Below, in pieces: positions 26,268 through 34,342 of a stretch of 40,973 nt of DNA (position 1 is its first letter; the number at the start of each line of letters is the position of its first letter). Under the pieces are notes generated by a model. The model worked only from the letters and a program-made list of their open reading frames with translations. It did no database searches and had not been told where the DNA came from. The position numbers and the translations under genes are program-made. Origin of the DNA: Phycisphaerales bacterium (GTDB lineage: Bacteria; Planctomycetota; Phycisphaerae; Phycisphaerales; SM1A02). The stretch is taken from NCBI GenBank assembly GCA_014238205.1, contig JABABM010000022.1, positions 1-40,973 of the forward strand, in the 5' to 3' direction.

Positions 26268-28673
26268 ATGCCTGATGATCCAGTCAATCCAGGAGACATC
26301 GACCCGGTCGAAGAGGACGTGTCACGCCACGATCCCAGCGAGATGCCCACGCTGGATCCCAGCAGCATGCCTCCAAAGTCGGGTGATGCAACTGCCGAGC
26401 GGAAGGCGGTCGCTGATCGGGCCAAGGTCCCGGATCGCATCGGTCCCTACGTCATCAAGTCGCTCATCGGGTCCGGTGGGATGGGCAGCGTCTACGAGGC
26501 GATCCAGGAGGATCCCCAGCGTCGCGTCGCCCTGAAGGTCATCAAGCCCGGCTGCGTCAGCGAGCAGGCCATGCAGCGATTCCGCTTCGAAGCCCAGGTC
26601 CTTGGCCGGCTGCGTCACCCGGGCATTGCCCAGATCTACGAGGCAGGCACCTTTGAGGACGAGTACGGCGAGCGGCCGTACTACGCGATGGAGTTCATAC
26701 CCGGCGCGAAATCCCTCACCGAGTATGCCACGACGAACAACCTGTCATTGGAAGATCGACTGGATCTCTTCGAGCGTGTCTGCGAAGCCGTTCACCATGG
26801 TCACCAGAAGGGCATCATTCACCGCGACCTGAAGCCGGACAACATTCTTATCGATGCCGCCGGGAATCCGAAGATCATCGACTTCGGCGTGGCTCGCACG
26901 ACCGATGCCGACGTTGCAGTCAAGACGATGCAGACGACATTCGGCCAGATTCTCGGCACCCTGCAGTACATGAGTCCGGAGCAGGTGCAGGGGGATCCAT
27001 CCGACCTTGATACCCGGAGTGATGTGTATGCACTGGGCATCATTCTCTACGAGTTTCTCTGTGAGCAGCTTCCCTACGACGTGAAGGCCAAGGCCCTGCA
27101 CGAGGCGGTCCGGGTCATCCAGGAGTCGCCACCTCAGCGACCATCGACCATCACGCGTGTCATCCGCGGGGACATCGAGACCATCACGCTCAAGGCGCTG
27201 GAGAAGTCGCGGGATCGGCGCTACGAATCGGCATCCGCATTTGGTCGCGATATCCGCCGCTTCCTGGATTCCGAGCCAATCGAGGCGCGGCGGGCAAGCA
27301 TGGCCTACCAGTTGCGGATGTTCTCGAAGCGGCACCAGTTGACGGTTGCCTCGGCGGCCGCGGTCGTCCTTGCCATCACGCTGGGACTGGTGATGTTCGG
27401 GCTTGCCTGGGCACGTGCCGAGCGGCTCAACGTGGCGTTGGAAGCAGCCAACGCCCAGGTCGAGATCGAGCGTGATGAAGCCGTGTTCCAGCGGAACATC
27501 GCCGACGAGCAGCGAGACCTGGCCGAGAATCGACTCGACAAGAACAAGGCGCTCTACCGGGATCGCCTTGGAGAAACCGTCATCGCGATCAGGCGTCTTG
27601 ATGGAGCCCTTGAGGAGAAGCACCGTCTGGCCAAGTCCGTGCTCGACTACTTTGAATCACTTGATGAAGGCGAACGGACCCCCGAGGACATCGCGACCTT
27701 GGCAGATGCGCACACGAAACTGGCCGAGATGCTTGGTGGTTCCTGGTCTCACAGCGTGAACGATTCCGAGGGTGCGATGACGCACCTCGTCCAGGCCAAC
27801 GAGCTCTGGTCGCAGGCAGCGGACAACATGCCGAACGATCCCTCTCCTCGAATCATGGAAGCCATCACCCTGCGTCGCATGGGCCTGCTGCACAGGGGAG
27901 CCGGGAAGCAGATCGAGGCAATGGGCTCCTTTGAAACAAGTGCGAACATTCTGCGTCCACTCCTTGAGAAGATGGATCCCTCCGTGGACAGTTACATCGG
28001 CGCTGTTCGGACCTTGTCGCTGGTGTATACGGGCATGGGTGATACCAGGCAGGACCTGGATGACATGACGTTGGCCATCGAGTCCTACGAGCGTGCGCGT
28101 GTACTGCTGGATGCGGCGGTTGCCGCGCACCCGGAGCATCTGAATCTCCAGACCGATTCAGGGCTGACGATGCGAAGCATCGGCTATGCACTCATGAAGA
28201 TCGACCCGGAGCGTGGGCTGGATATCCAGAGGCGTTCTCATGACATCTTCGAACGCCTGGCTGCCGACCACCCGACCGACGGGTACCTGCAGCGTCGCCA
28301 CGGGTGGGGCCTGTATTTCCTGGGTCTGGCCGAGGCGGGTTTCCCCGACAAACGTGACGATGCCATTGATCACATGGGTCGTGGTTGGGAACTGGTCGTC
28401 ATTGTCTGCTCGAAGAATCCGACCAGTGCTCGTTCCCGCAAGGATGTCCGGGACTACATGAAGAACTACTACGACCAGCTTGTCTACCTGGATGCCCATG
28501 AGTTGATTCCCGGCAAGTGCCGGGAGGCGGCGCTGGTGCTCCAGCCCGTGGTGGAAGCCAATCCGGACAACGTCGCCATGGACGACCTGCTCAAGCACGT
28601 GCTCCAGGAAATGAATGCACGCGAGGGTAAGGCCGACGGGGCCGGCGGCACAGATGAGGACATCGGGTTGTGA
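26268..28673 (+). CDS. transmembrane Ser/Thr protein kinase with TPR-like sensor region
   Basis: The 801-residue product has a disordered N-terminus, then a PknB-type kinase domain (about residues 60-335). The glycine loop is GSGGMGS (68-74); Lys90 is the ATP-binding lysine; HRDLKPDN (185-192) is the catalytic loop, DFG is at 205-207, and MSPEQ (235-239) is the activation-loop end. A single membrane helix follows (359-380), then a coiled coil and a helical TPR-like region to the end, which would be outside the cytoplasm. This layout is common and expanded in Planctomycetes. No PASTA repeats are present. The ATG used lacks a well-placed ribosome binding site; an ATG at 26255 is out of frame. 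Confidence 0.93.
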   Translation: MPDDPVNPGDIDPVEEDVSRHDPSEMPTLDPSSMPPKSGDATAERKAVADRAKVPDRIGPYVIKSLIGSGGMGSVYEAIQEDPQRRVALKVIKPGCVSEQAMQRFRFEAQVLGRLRHPGIAQIYEAGTFEDEYGERPYYAMEFIPGAKSLTEYATTNNLSLEDRLDLFERVCEAVHHGHQKGIIHRDLKPDNILIDAAGNPKIIDFGVARTTDADVAVKTMQTTFGQILGTLQYMSPEQVQGDPSDLDTRSDVYALGIILYEFLCEQLPYDVKAKALHEAVRVIQESPPQRPSTITRVIRGDIETITLKALEKSRDRRYESASAFGRDIRRFLDSEPIEARRASMAYQLRMFSKRHQLTVASAAAVVLAITLGLVMFGLAWARAERLNVALEAANAQVEIERDEAVFQRNIADEQRDLAENRLDKNKALYRDRLGETVIAIRRLDGALEEKHRLAKSVLDYFESLDEGERTPEDIATLADAHTKLAEMLGGSWSHSVNDSEGAMTHLVQANELWSQAADNMPNDPSPRIMEAITLRRMGLLHRGAGKQIEAMGSFETSANILRPLLEKMDPSVDSYIGAVRTLSLVYTGMGDTRQDLDDMTLAIESYERARVLLDAAVAAHPEHLNLQTDSGLTMRSIGYALMKIDPERGLDIQRRSHDIFERLAADHPTDGYLQRRHGWGLYFLGLAEAGFPDKRDDAIDHMGRGWELVVIVCSKNPTSARSRKDVRDYMKNYYDQLVYLDAHELIPGKCREAALVLQPVVEANPDNVAMDDLLKHVLQEMNAREGKADGAGGTDEDIGL

Positions 28674-28819
28674 TTCTTCTCGGGGCATGGGGTTGCTGCC
28701 GGGTCTGATGGCATATCAGATGCCTGGTGAGTGATTCCATGGCGAAGACCGCCCGTTTGAAGATTCGCTCCTTGGGATCACCGGACCCCCTGAGTAGGAT
28801 GGGCCTGGAGGAGAGAATG

Positions 28820-29992
28820 ATGTCCAGGTACATGCTTCCATTCCTGTTGTTCACATCGGCGACGGCCATGGCCGAGCCGACGTTGATTCCACTTGGATCC
28901 AGCACCCAGGTCACCTCGATTTCCGCTGATGGCTCGGTCATCGTCGGTTCCATCGGGGGTTCTGTCTTCCGTTGGACGGAGTCGACGGGCACGGTGATTC
29001 TCGGTGGTGTTTCCAATGGAAACCCATCGGTGTCCTCGGACGGCTCGACGATTGTCGGAACCGCGGTGGATTCACTCTCGGGTCTGGAGACGGCGGCGAT
29101 ATGGCAGAGCGGAACGAACTGGTTGAACATCGGTGGCATCCCTGGTGGTTCGCCATCGGGAAGCAGCCTCAGTTCCGGCTGGGGAGTCTCGGGCGACGGT
29201 TCGGTCGTGGTCGGGCTGGGATGGATTGATGCAGGCACGGCGCATGGCTTCCGCTGGGATTGGGCGGCGGGCGTGGTTGATCTGGGCAGCAGCGTGAATG
29301 GTCAATCCTGCCGGGCGAATGAAGTCTCGGGTGATGGTCAGCGTGTCGTCGGGTGGCAGTCTTCAGCCAGTGGTTTCTGGGAAGGCGTGTACTGGGAGAA
29401 TGGTGTGCAGGTTCCCATCACCACGTCCGGTGGGGGATCTGTTGGTGATGCCAATGCGCTCAACTCGGATGGCTCTGTCATTGTCGGCGCCTTTCTCGGC
29501 GGCCAGGCATGGCGTTGGACGGAATCAACGGGAGCCGTTGCCATCGGGGTTCTTCCTGGTTGGAATTACAGCGGCTACGCATTCGATGTCACCGAGGACG
29601 GGAGCATCGTGGTTGGCGCCTGCGGGTTCGGCTGGGATCGTGATGCGTTCATCTGGACCCAGGACACGGGGATGCTCAAGTTGGATACATGGCTCAGTGG
29701 CCAGGGTCTTGACCTGTCAGGATGGGATCTTGGTTCAGCGACCGGCATCTCTGATGATGGAAGCGTCATTACAGGTTGGGGATTTGGACCAGGCGGTATC
29801 GAGGGATGGGTTGTCACTCTCGAGGAGGATTCACCGGCCGACATCAATGGTGACGGCAACGTGGACGTCAATGACCTGTTGATGGTCATCAGCGGGTGGG
29901 GGCCTTGCAGTCTCTTCTGCCCAGCTGACATTAACGGTGACGACACCGTGGATGTCATTGACCTGTTGATGGTGATCCAGGACTGGGGTTGA
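28820..29992 (+). CDS. secreted HAF-repeat protein with dockerin-like tail
   Basis: GGAGGAG at 28807-28813 favours the ATG at 28820 (another ATG is directly before it); the product is 390 residues with a signal peptide (MSRYMLPFLLFTSATAMA). Residues 20-330 are repeats of the pattern xSxDGSVIVG followed by FRWTESTG, the extracellular HAF-type repeat that forms a beta-propeller. The last 60 residues are two dockerin-like repeats (VNDLLMVISGWG and VIDLLMVIQDWG). Function is unknown; it is probably surface-attached or secreted like the other dockerin-tailed proteins here. Confidence 0.85.
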   Translation: MSRYMLPFLLFTSATAMAEPTLIPLGSSTQVTSISADGSVIVGSIGGSVFRWTESTGTVILGGVSNGNPSVSSDGSTIVGTAVDSLSGLETAAIWQSGTNWLNIGGIPGGSPSGSSLSSGWGVSGDGSVVVGLGWIDAGTAHGFRWDWAAGVVDLGSSVNGQSCRANEVSGDGQRVVGWQSSASGFWEGVYWENGVQVPITTSGGGSVGDANALNSDGSVIVGAFLGGQAWRWTESTGAVAIGVLPGWNYSGYAFDVTEDGSIVVGACGFGWDRDAFIWTQDTGMLKLDTWLSGQGLDLSGWDLGSATGISDDGSVITGWGFGPGGIEGWVVTLEEDSPADINGDGNVDVNDLLMVISGWGPCSLFCPADINGDDTVDVIDLLMVIQDWG

Positions 29993-30031
29993 TCCCGGCG
30001 CCAGTTTCATCGACTGCTGCAACTGACAGTA

Positions 30032-31120
30032 TCAATCGCCGTCGTAGGCGCCCTCGAGGGTAAGGCGAACGGCCTCGGTGGGGGCGTGTCCTTGCGTACC
30101 GAGGTCCTTGTTCATGGAGGAATGTGTTTCCTTCTCGCAGAGGACGGTGATGGCGGGTATGCCGGCCTCTTCCATCTTCCTGGCCATGGACTTGCATTCG
30201 GCGGTGCCAAGAGTCCGGTCGGTATGCAGGATGAGGAAGGGCGGGATGTCCGTTCCTTCCTTGATGTGCAGCGAGGGGGAGGCATCGGCATGGTCTGCCT
30301 CGTTCCTGCCGACCCAGTTGTAGTGCATGGTGCGCGAGGAATCGGGCAGGTTCTTGTAGGAGAGCAGGTTCGGGATGTCGTAGGCGGCGCCATCAAGCAG
30401 GATGGCCCGGTCGATGATGGAGAGCGACTTTCCGTGTTTCCCGAGGCGTTTGGGGTCGGTGGCGACCAGCGCGGCCAGGTGTGCACCGGCGGAGTGTCCC
30501 ATGACGACGATGCGTTCCGGGTCACCGCCGTGCGTGGCGATGTTGTCATGGACCCAGGCGATGGCCTCGGCGACATCCTCTATGTGTGCAGGGTGCTTGA
30601 CGGCTGGTGAGAGTCGGTAGTTGATGGAGACGAGCATCCAACCTTCACTGGCAAGCCATTGGGCTTTCTTGCCGACACCGGCCTTGTCACCCTTGGCCCA
30701 TGCGCCTCCGTGGATGAAGACAACGACGGGTTGACGGGAGTCCTTGGTGGAACCATATATATCCAGTGATTGGCGGCGGGCATCGGTGGGGGTGTCGGCG
30801 TAGACGATGTTGCCTGCCTTCAGGAGGTTCGAATCTGTTTCTGGAGCTTGGGGGTTCCGGGGGGTCCGGGGGGGGGGTTGCTGGTTGGCTTGTTGCTTGG
30901 AGAGCCAGTCCATGCCTTCCTTGAGGGTGATGCGTTGGTCGTTGTCGGCATCGAGTCCCTTCATCTTGAACCAGTTGGGTGCTTCATCTGGGGTGATGGC
31001 ACCGTCGTTGTTGGTATCCAGCTGGTTGAAGCGTTGGATGGGGTTTCGAGGCAGGTTCGAGCCGGGGTTTCCAGCGGGCGGTGCTGCCAGGAGGAGCAGG
31101 AGTGGTAGGAGGATGATCAT
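30032..31120 (-). CDS. secreted alpha/beta-hydrolase (esterase) with two N-terminal EF-hands
   Basis: A GGAG 8 nt upstream supports the ATG at 31120; the product is 362 residues. After a signal peptide come two EF-hand loops, DTNNDGAITPDE (35-46) and DADNDQRITLKE (57-68), a Pro-rich linker, then an esterase/lipase domain of the hormone-sensitive-lipase or feruloyl-esterase-like type. Its oxyanion hole is HGGAW (137-141) and its nucleophile is Ser210 in GHSAG. An Asp in HTDRTLG and a His in KETHSSMN are the likely rest of the triad. The Pro-rich linker is encoded across a run of ten G on the + strand (30868-30877), a possible slippage site. The gene is divergent from the antiporter gene. Confidence 0.88.
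   Translation of the reverse strand: MIILLPLLLLLAAPPAGNPGSNLPRNPIQRFNQLDTNNDGAITPDEAPNWFKMKGLDADNDQRITLKEGMDWLSKQQANQQPPPRTPRNPQAPETDSNLLKAGNIVYADTPTDARRQSLDIYGSTKDSRQPVVVFIHGGAWAKGDKAGVGKKAQWLASEGWMLVSINYRLSPAVKHPAHIEDVAEAIAWVHDNIATHGGDPERIVVMGHSAGAHLAALVATDPKRLGKHGKSLSIIDRAILLDGAAYDIPNLLSYKNLPDSSRTMHYNWVGRNEADHADASPSLHIKEGTDIPPFLILHTDRTLGTAECKSMARKMEEAGIPAITVLCEKETHSSMNKDLGTQGHAPTEAVRLTLEGAYDGD
30868..30877 (+). repeat. ten-base homopolymer G run inside the esterase gene
   Basis: A run of ten G on the + strand encodes part of the Pro-rich linker between the EF-hands and the esterase domain. Gain or loss of one base would separate the EF-hand part from the esterase. It could be a phase-variable tract, or simply a sequencing-risk site. 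Confidence 0.6.
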
Positions 31121-31216
31121 GGGCAGGTCTCCGATCCGATGATACGTGGGCAGGAACGTATTCCTCCCCTTGGGTACCCTGTATCTGCCTGGAACGGCAT
31201 TGGAGCCCCCTTGAAG

Positions 31217-32302
31217 ATGGTATTGACGTTCTTGAAGAAGGAATGGTCGCTGCTGCTGAGTTACAGCTCGTTGGTGGCTGTCTTGATCCTGGGCAGTTCC
31301 ATCCAGGCGGCCTGTGATGACAGCTTGGCGATCGGCCTGTACTTCGGCTGGATGTTCGTGGTGATTCTCATCACGGCGTTCAACGTGGTGCGTCATGCCG
31401 AGGCGTTGGCGGGGATCTTCGGTGAACCGTATGGCACTCTCATCCTCACCCTGGCGGTGATCGGGCTCGAGGTGATGATGATCGCCACGGTGATGGTGAC
31501 GGGGGACAACAACCCGACGATGGCGCGGGACACGATGTTCGGCGTCTTGATGATCGTGATGAACGGTTTGTTCGGCGTGGCGATCTTCGCGGGAGCCTTG
31601 AAGCACCGGATCCAGGAGTTCAATATCCAGTCATCGACGGCGTACATCGCCATGTTGATCCTGTTGGTTGGCATCGGGTTGTTCCTGCCGCACTTCATGT
31701 CGGAGGAGACGGAGCACGGCTTCCACGTGATGTTGATCGTGTTGGCGGCGGTGTTGTACGGGATTTTCCTGTGGGTGCAGGTGTTCGAGCACCGCGGGTT
31801 CTTCGAGTACAAGAAGGAGGGTGGCAAGGAGGAGGAGCATCCCGAGAGCAAGCACGGGGGGATGTATCACTCTGTGGTGTTGATCTTGACGTTGATCCCG
31901 GTGGTGGTGTTGGCCAAGTACCTGGCGGTGGTGATGGATGCGGGGCTGGAGATTCTCTCGGCTCCGGCGCAGCTGGCTGGCCTGGTGGTAGCCATTCTTA
32001 TCCTGGCGCCTGAGGGTGTGGCGGCGGTACGTGCGGGCAGGAACAACAACATGCAGCGTGCGGTGAACATCTGCCTGGGGTCTGGGTTGGCGACGATCGG
32101 CTTGACGATTCCGGTGGTGTTGATCATCAGTTTCATCACGGGCGAGACGGTGATTCTTGGTCTTGAACCCGAGTCGATGGTGTTGATTGCCATCAGCCTG
32201 TTGTTGTTGAAGACGAACCTGGAATCGGGCCGGACGAACATTCTCATGGGCGCCGTGTTCATGGCGCTGTTCGCGGCCTACGTCTCGTTGATCTTCATTT
32301 GA
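31217..32302 (+). CDS. chaA: Ca2+(Na+)/H+ antiporter, ChaA family
   Basis: The 361-residue product is almost wholly membrane helices (about eleven). It carries the two inverted repeats of the cation/Ca2+ antiporter superfamily: FNVVRHAEALAGIFGEPYG with LTLAVIGLEV in the first half, and ILAPEGVAAVRAGRNN in the second. These align well with E. coli ChaA as I remember it, including the acidic, His-containing cytoplasmic loop (EYKKEGGKEEEHPESKHGG). It would expel Ca2+ or Na+ in exchange for protons. A TTG two codons upstream (31211) is better spaced from GGAG (31202-31205) and is a possible alternative start. Its stop overlaps the next start (TGATG). Confidence 0.9.
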   Translation: MVLTFLKKEWSLLLSYSSLVAVLILGSSIQAACDDSLAIGLYFGWMFVVILITAFNVVRHAEALAGIFGEPYGTLILTLAVIGLEVMMIATVMVTGDNNPTMARDTMFGVLMIVMNGLFGVAIFAGALKHRIQEFNIQSSTAYIAMLILLVGIGLFLPHFMSEETEHGFHVMLIVLAAVLYGIFLWVQVFEHRGFFEYKKEGGKEEEHPESKHGGMYHSVVLILTLIPVVVLAKYLAVVMDAGLEILSAPAQLAGLVVAILILAPEGVAAVRAGRNNNMQRAVNICLGSGLATIGLTIPVVLIISFITGETVILGLEPESMVLIAISLLLLKTNLESGRTNILMGAVFMALFAAYVSLIFI

Positions 32303-33357
32303 TGACTGCCGACTCCAACAACCTGCTTGTCCAGTTGCACACGTGGGCTCATCGCCAGGACGAGAACTTCACGACTGATGCATTTGCGCACCTTCTTGGT
32401 CGGTTGGTGTCGGATGCACCCTTGGTGGGGGCCAGCGTGCTGAGTTGCTTGACGGGGATGGATCTGTCCGAGGAGGAATGGGCTGGAGCCACGATCGATA
32501 CGCAGGTCGTGACACCGCATGGACGCCCGGATATGCGCATCGTGACGGCGACGGCGCTGATCTTCGTGGAAGTCAAGGTCGAGGCAATTCTGGAGCGATC
32601 GCAGCCCGAGGCGTATCTTCGAGCATTGCAGGAGGTGGATGACTCCCTGGTGACACGTTTGGTGGTCTTGACCCGATACCCGGCCCCTGATTCCCTTCCT
32701 CCCTCGGTACACAGCGTGCGGTGGCACGAGATCGAGGAGGAACTGGAACGGTCCATTGATTCCATGGAGCCGGGCGTCTGCCGATACCTCGTCGAACAGT
32801 ATCGCGAGTTCCTTGCGCATCGTGGCATGGCCTCTCTACCTGTTCGGAGCGGTGTTTCGGGCGGGATTCGTTCCTACCAGGAGGAGCATGGAGTCGATGG
32901 TCCCCTGTTCCGAGGCAAGCTTCGAAGCATTGATCGATTACGCGAGGTTGCATCACTGGCTCCTCTGGCCGATCTGCTGGCAGCCATGCATCGAGCCATC
33001 GAGCAGTCGAGCTGGCCGCACCAGTCGCTGACGATGAGCGCGGGTGCTGATCGCGGCGGCTGGATTGGTTGGAACATCGATCGCCTGAAGTACTTCTTCT
33101 ACCTCTGGTTCGATGCGCCTGAAGTCGTGATGTACCAGACGTGCTATCCACCGATTGATCCTTCGCTGCACGATGGTCAACTTGGCCAGGTGTACGAGGA
33201 TCACATTGGAGGTCGCTGGGAACACTCGTTGGATCTTGGTTCCGTGGATGGTTTCTTCGAGTTATCGCGAGAGCGTCAGCAGGTGATCATGGTTGAGTTC
33301 ATCAATGAATGTCTCGAGGCGATTCACCGGGTAGAGCCTGGTGATCGTGCAGACTGA
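32302..33357 (+). CDS. PD-(D/E)XK nuclease-superfamily protein
   Basis: The ATG shares one base with the antiporter stop (TGATG at 32300-32304), so the two are coupled; the product is 351 residues. The nuclease core is visible: Glu21 in the opening ENFTTDAFAHLL helix, Pro76-Asp77, then Glu90-Val-Lys92 at the end of a hydrophobic strand (ALIFVEVK), and Gln101-x3-Tyr105 in the next helix. This is the order E, PD, ExK, QxxxY of RecB-like members. The C-terminal 200 residues are not recognised and contain aromatic-rich stretches (LKYFFYLWFDAPEV). Genes of this sort often belong to defence or restriction loci. Coupling to an antiporter gene is unexpected. Confidence 0.75.
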   Translation: MTADSNNLLVQLHTWAHRQDENFTTDAFAHLLGRLVSDAPLVGASVLSCLTGMDLSEEEWAGATIDTQVVTPHGRPDMRIVTATALIFVEVKVEAILERSQPEAYLRALQEVDDSLVTRLVVLTRYPAPDSLPPSVHSVRWHEIEEELERSIDSMEPGVCRYLVEQYREFLAHRGMASLPVRSGVSGGIRSYQEEHGVDGPLFRGKLRSIDRLREVASLAPLADLLAAMHRAIEQSSWPHQSLTMSAGADRGGWIGWNIDRLKYFFYLWFDAPEVVMYQTCYPPIDPSLHDGQLGQVYEDHIGGRWEHSLDLGSVDGFFELSRERQQVIMVEFINECLEAIHRVEPGDRAD

Positions 33358-33393
33358 CCAGGAGGAAAGTATCCACACGGGGGCCATTGTTCC

Positions 33394-33421
33394 TTGACAA
33401 CTGGATTCGTGCGCATACAAT
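33394..33421 (+). promoter_or_regulatory. near-consensus sigma-70 promoter
   Basis: TTGACA (33394-33399, perfect -35 box) and TACAAT (33416-33421, five of six for the -10 box) are separated by 16 nt. It is the best promoter match I found in the window. Transcription would start near 33428, giving either a short RNA ending at the terminator at 33514-33538 or the leader of the small-protein operon. Confidence 0.75.
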
Positions 33422-33427
33422 TGCACA

Positions 33428-33538
33428 TGCATCAAGAGGAGGGCTGACGCCCTCGCCAACCTGCCCGCCCGGGCAAGGTGGAACCGGAAGAATCCGGGAT
33501 GCGGCCGCAAGGCAACGAAGCGGGCTTGCTTCGTTTTT
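33428..33538 (+). ncRNA. candidate structured RNA or leader/attenuator, about 110 nt
   Basis: This stretch begins just after a strong promoter and ends in an intrinsic terminator. Between them lie two clear hairpins: GAGGGC-TGAC-GCCCTC (33439-33454), and a longer stem at 33456-33481 built around TGCCC/GGGCA. A short CCGG/CCGG helix follows at 33484-33497. There is no ORF with a ribosome binding site. Either it is a free small RNA or it is a transcription attenuator for the four-gene operon whose first start codon is at 33626. I do not recognise the fold as a known riboswitch. Confidence 0.55.
33514..33538 (+). terminator. intrinsic (Rho-independent) terminator
   Basis: AACGAAGC (33514-33521) and GCTTCGTT (33528-33535) form a perfect 8-bp stem with a 6-nt loop. 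The T-run that starts in the stem continues to 33538 (five T in all). It lies 88 nt before the first small-protein gene and about 110 nt after the predicted transcription start. Confidence 0.75.
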
Positions 33539-33610
33539 GGACCTTGTTGCGGTGTGCGCGATCGTTGCGTGTGCCGTGGCTGCTGGGCGTCGTCTCTCCT
33601 TGCAGAAACG

Positions 33611-33628
33611 CAAGGAGTTGCAGTCATG
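33611..33628 (+). repeat. 18-nt ribosome-binding-site repeat, copy 1
   Basis: CAAGGAGTTGCAGTCATG contains the ribosome binding site AAGGAG, an 8-nt spacer and the start codon of the first small gene. It is identical to 33916-33933, which starts the second small gene. Confidence 0.85.
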
Positions 33629-33862
33629 CCAGGTAAGAAGAAAGCAACCAATGAATCCAAGGAAGCTTCGGCAGAGCGAGAGCCGATTACATTCGAGGAA
33701 CTTCAGGAGAAGTTCAACAAGCGATGGGGTCTTCGCGGGTCATGGAAGTGCCAGCCGGGGCCAATTCCACGGGAAGGCTTCTCGACGCAATCAGTCACCG
33801 TCGTACGAGGTATCACCGGGCCCTGTTTGGACGACACCTGGACGGAGGGATCGGAAACCTGA
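33626..33862 (+). CDS. small hydrophilic protein 1 of a four-gene operon, 78 residues
   Basis: The start is set by AAGGAG 8 nt upstream. The product begins MPGKKKATNESKEASAERE, is highly charged in its first half, and ends with a segment (STQSVTVVRGITGPCLDD) that resembles the end of the next protein (RNESVVIIRGFKNPFVKGD). Both also have a Trp-Gly before that segment, so the two are probably paralogues. No signal peptide, membrane helix or known domain is visible. Function is unknown. Confidence 0.65.
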   Translation: MPGKKKATNESKEASAEREPITFEELQEKFNKRWGLRGSWKCQPGPIPREGFSTQSVTVVRGITGPCLDDTWTEGSET

Positions 33863-33915
33863 GAGGGCATGGCGTCCTTCAGTCAACAGGAATGTGGCAC
33901 AAGAGGCATCAAGAA

Positions 33916-33933
33916 CAAGGAGTTGCAGTCATG
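33916..33933 (+). repeat. 18-nt ribosome-binding-site repeat, copy 2
   Basis: This copy is identical over 18 nt to 33611-33628 and starts the second small gene. The identity fits a tandem duplication of gene plus translation signal, with the coding parts having since diverged. Confidence 0.85.
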
Positions 33934-34170
33934 TCGGACAGGAAAGACGAATCCATGGACACATCGGACACGCGTCCGGAGCGATCGGATGCGGCGCATT
34001 GGCGAAAGCTGTGGGGTGGAGAGAACTCACCGATTCGCTTGCCCGAGCCATATCCGGATGGTGGGCGTAATGAGTCGGTCGTGATCATCCGCGGCTTCAA
34101 GAATCCCTTCGTGAAGGGTGATCCAGGAGTTTCCGGGGAGTCCGAGGGATCGGGGGGTTCCGATGGGTGA
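33931..34170 (+). CDS. small hydrophilic protein 2, 79 residues, likely paralogue of protein 1
   Basis: The product has an acidic N-terminus (MSDRKDESMDTSDTRPERSD), a central WRKLWGGENSP, the conserved segment ESVVIIRGFKNPF, and a Gly/Ser-rich tail. The likeness to protein 1 in the KxWG and SVxxxRGxxxP stretches, and the identical start region, argue for duplication. The end overlaps the start of the third gene by 8 nt. Function is unknown. Confidence 0.65.
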   Translation: MSDRKDESMDTSDTRPERSDAAHWRKLWGGENSPIRLPEPYPDGGRNESVVIIRGFKNPFVKGDPGVSGESEGSGGSDG

Positions 34171-34342
34171 CACGAAGCGATTTCAGCGATTGCAGTTGGA
34201 TGTCCCGCGTGGTGCTGATCGAGACGAGGTTGTCCGACGTTTGACCAGGCAGATTCTCGAGCAGGTCCAGGGCAGGGCATCCACATCGAAGCAGGAACGT
34301 GGCAAGCCGGTTGATGAACCGGGAAAGGAGTCATCGTCATGA
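34163..34342 (+). CDS. small protein 3, 59 residues
   Basis: The ATG at 34163 lies inside the end of the second gene. The product, MGDTKRFQRLQLDVPRGADR and onward, has one predicted amphipathic helix (DEVVRRLTRQILEQVQG) and a Lys/Ser/Glu-rich tail. No family was recognised. Its stop overlaps the next start (ATGA at 34339-34342). Confidence 0.6.
   Translation: MGDTKRFQRLQLDVPRGADRDEVVRRLTRQILEQVQGRASTSKQERGKPVDEPGKESSS

Noticed and set aside
28700..28730. Hairpin GGCAT/ATGCC after the kinase gene as terminator
   Set aside because: The stem is only five pairs, an overlapping alternative pairing exists, and no T-tract follows.
31121..31606. Extension of the esterase gene upstream into the antiporter gene
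   Set aside because: The extra frame reads through the antisense of membrane helices and is His/Arg-rich. The ATG at 31120 gives a proper signal peptide and has a ribosome binding site.
33428..33538. Cobalamin or ZTP riboswitch, or SRP RNA
   Set aside because: A CCGG-xxxxAATCCGG stretch and a GGTGGAACC stretch recall parts of those RNAs. The length, conserved loops and surrounding helices do not fit, and the next genes have no matching function.
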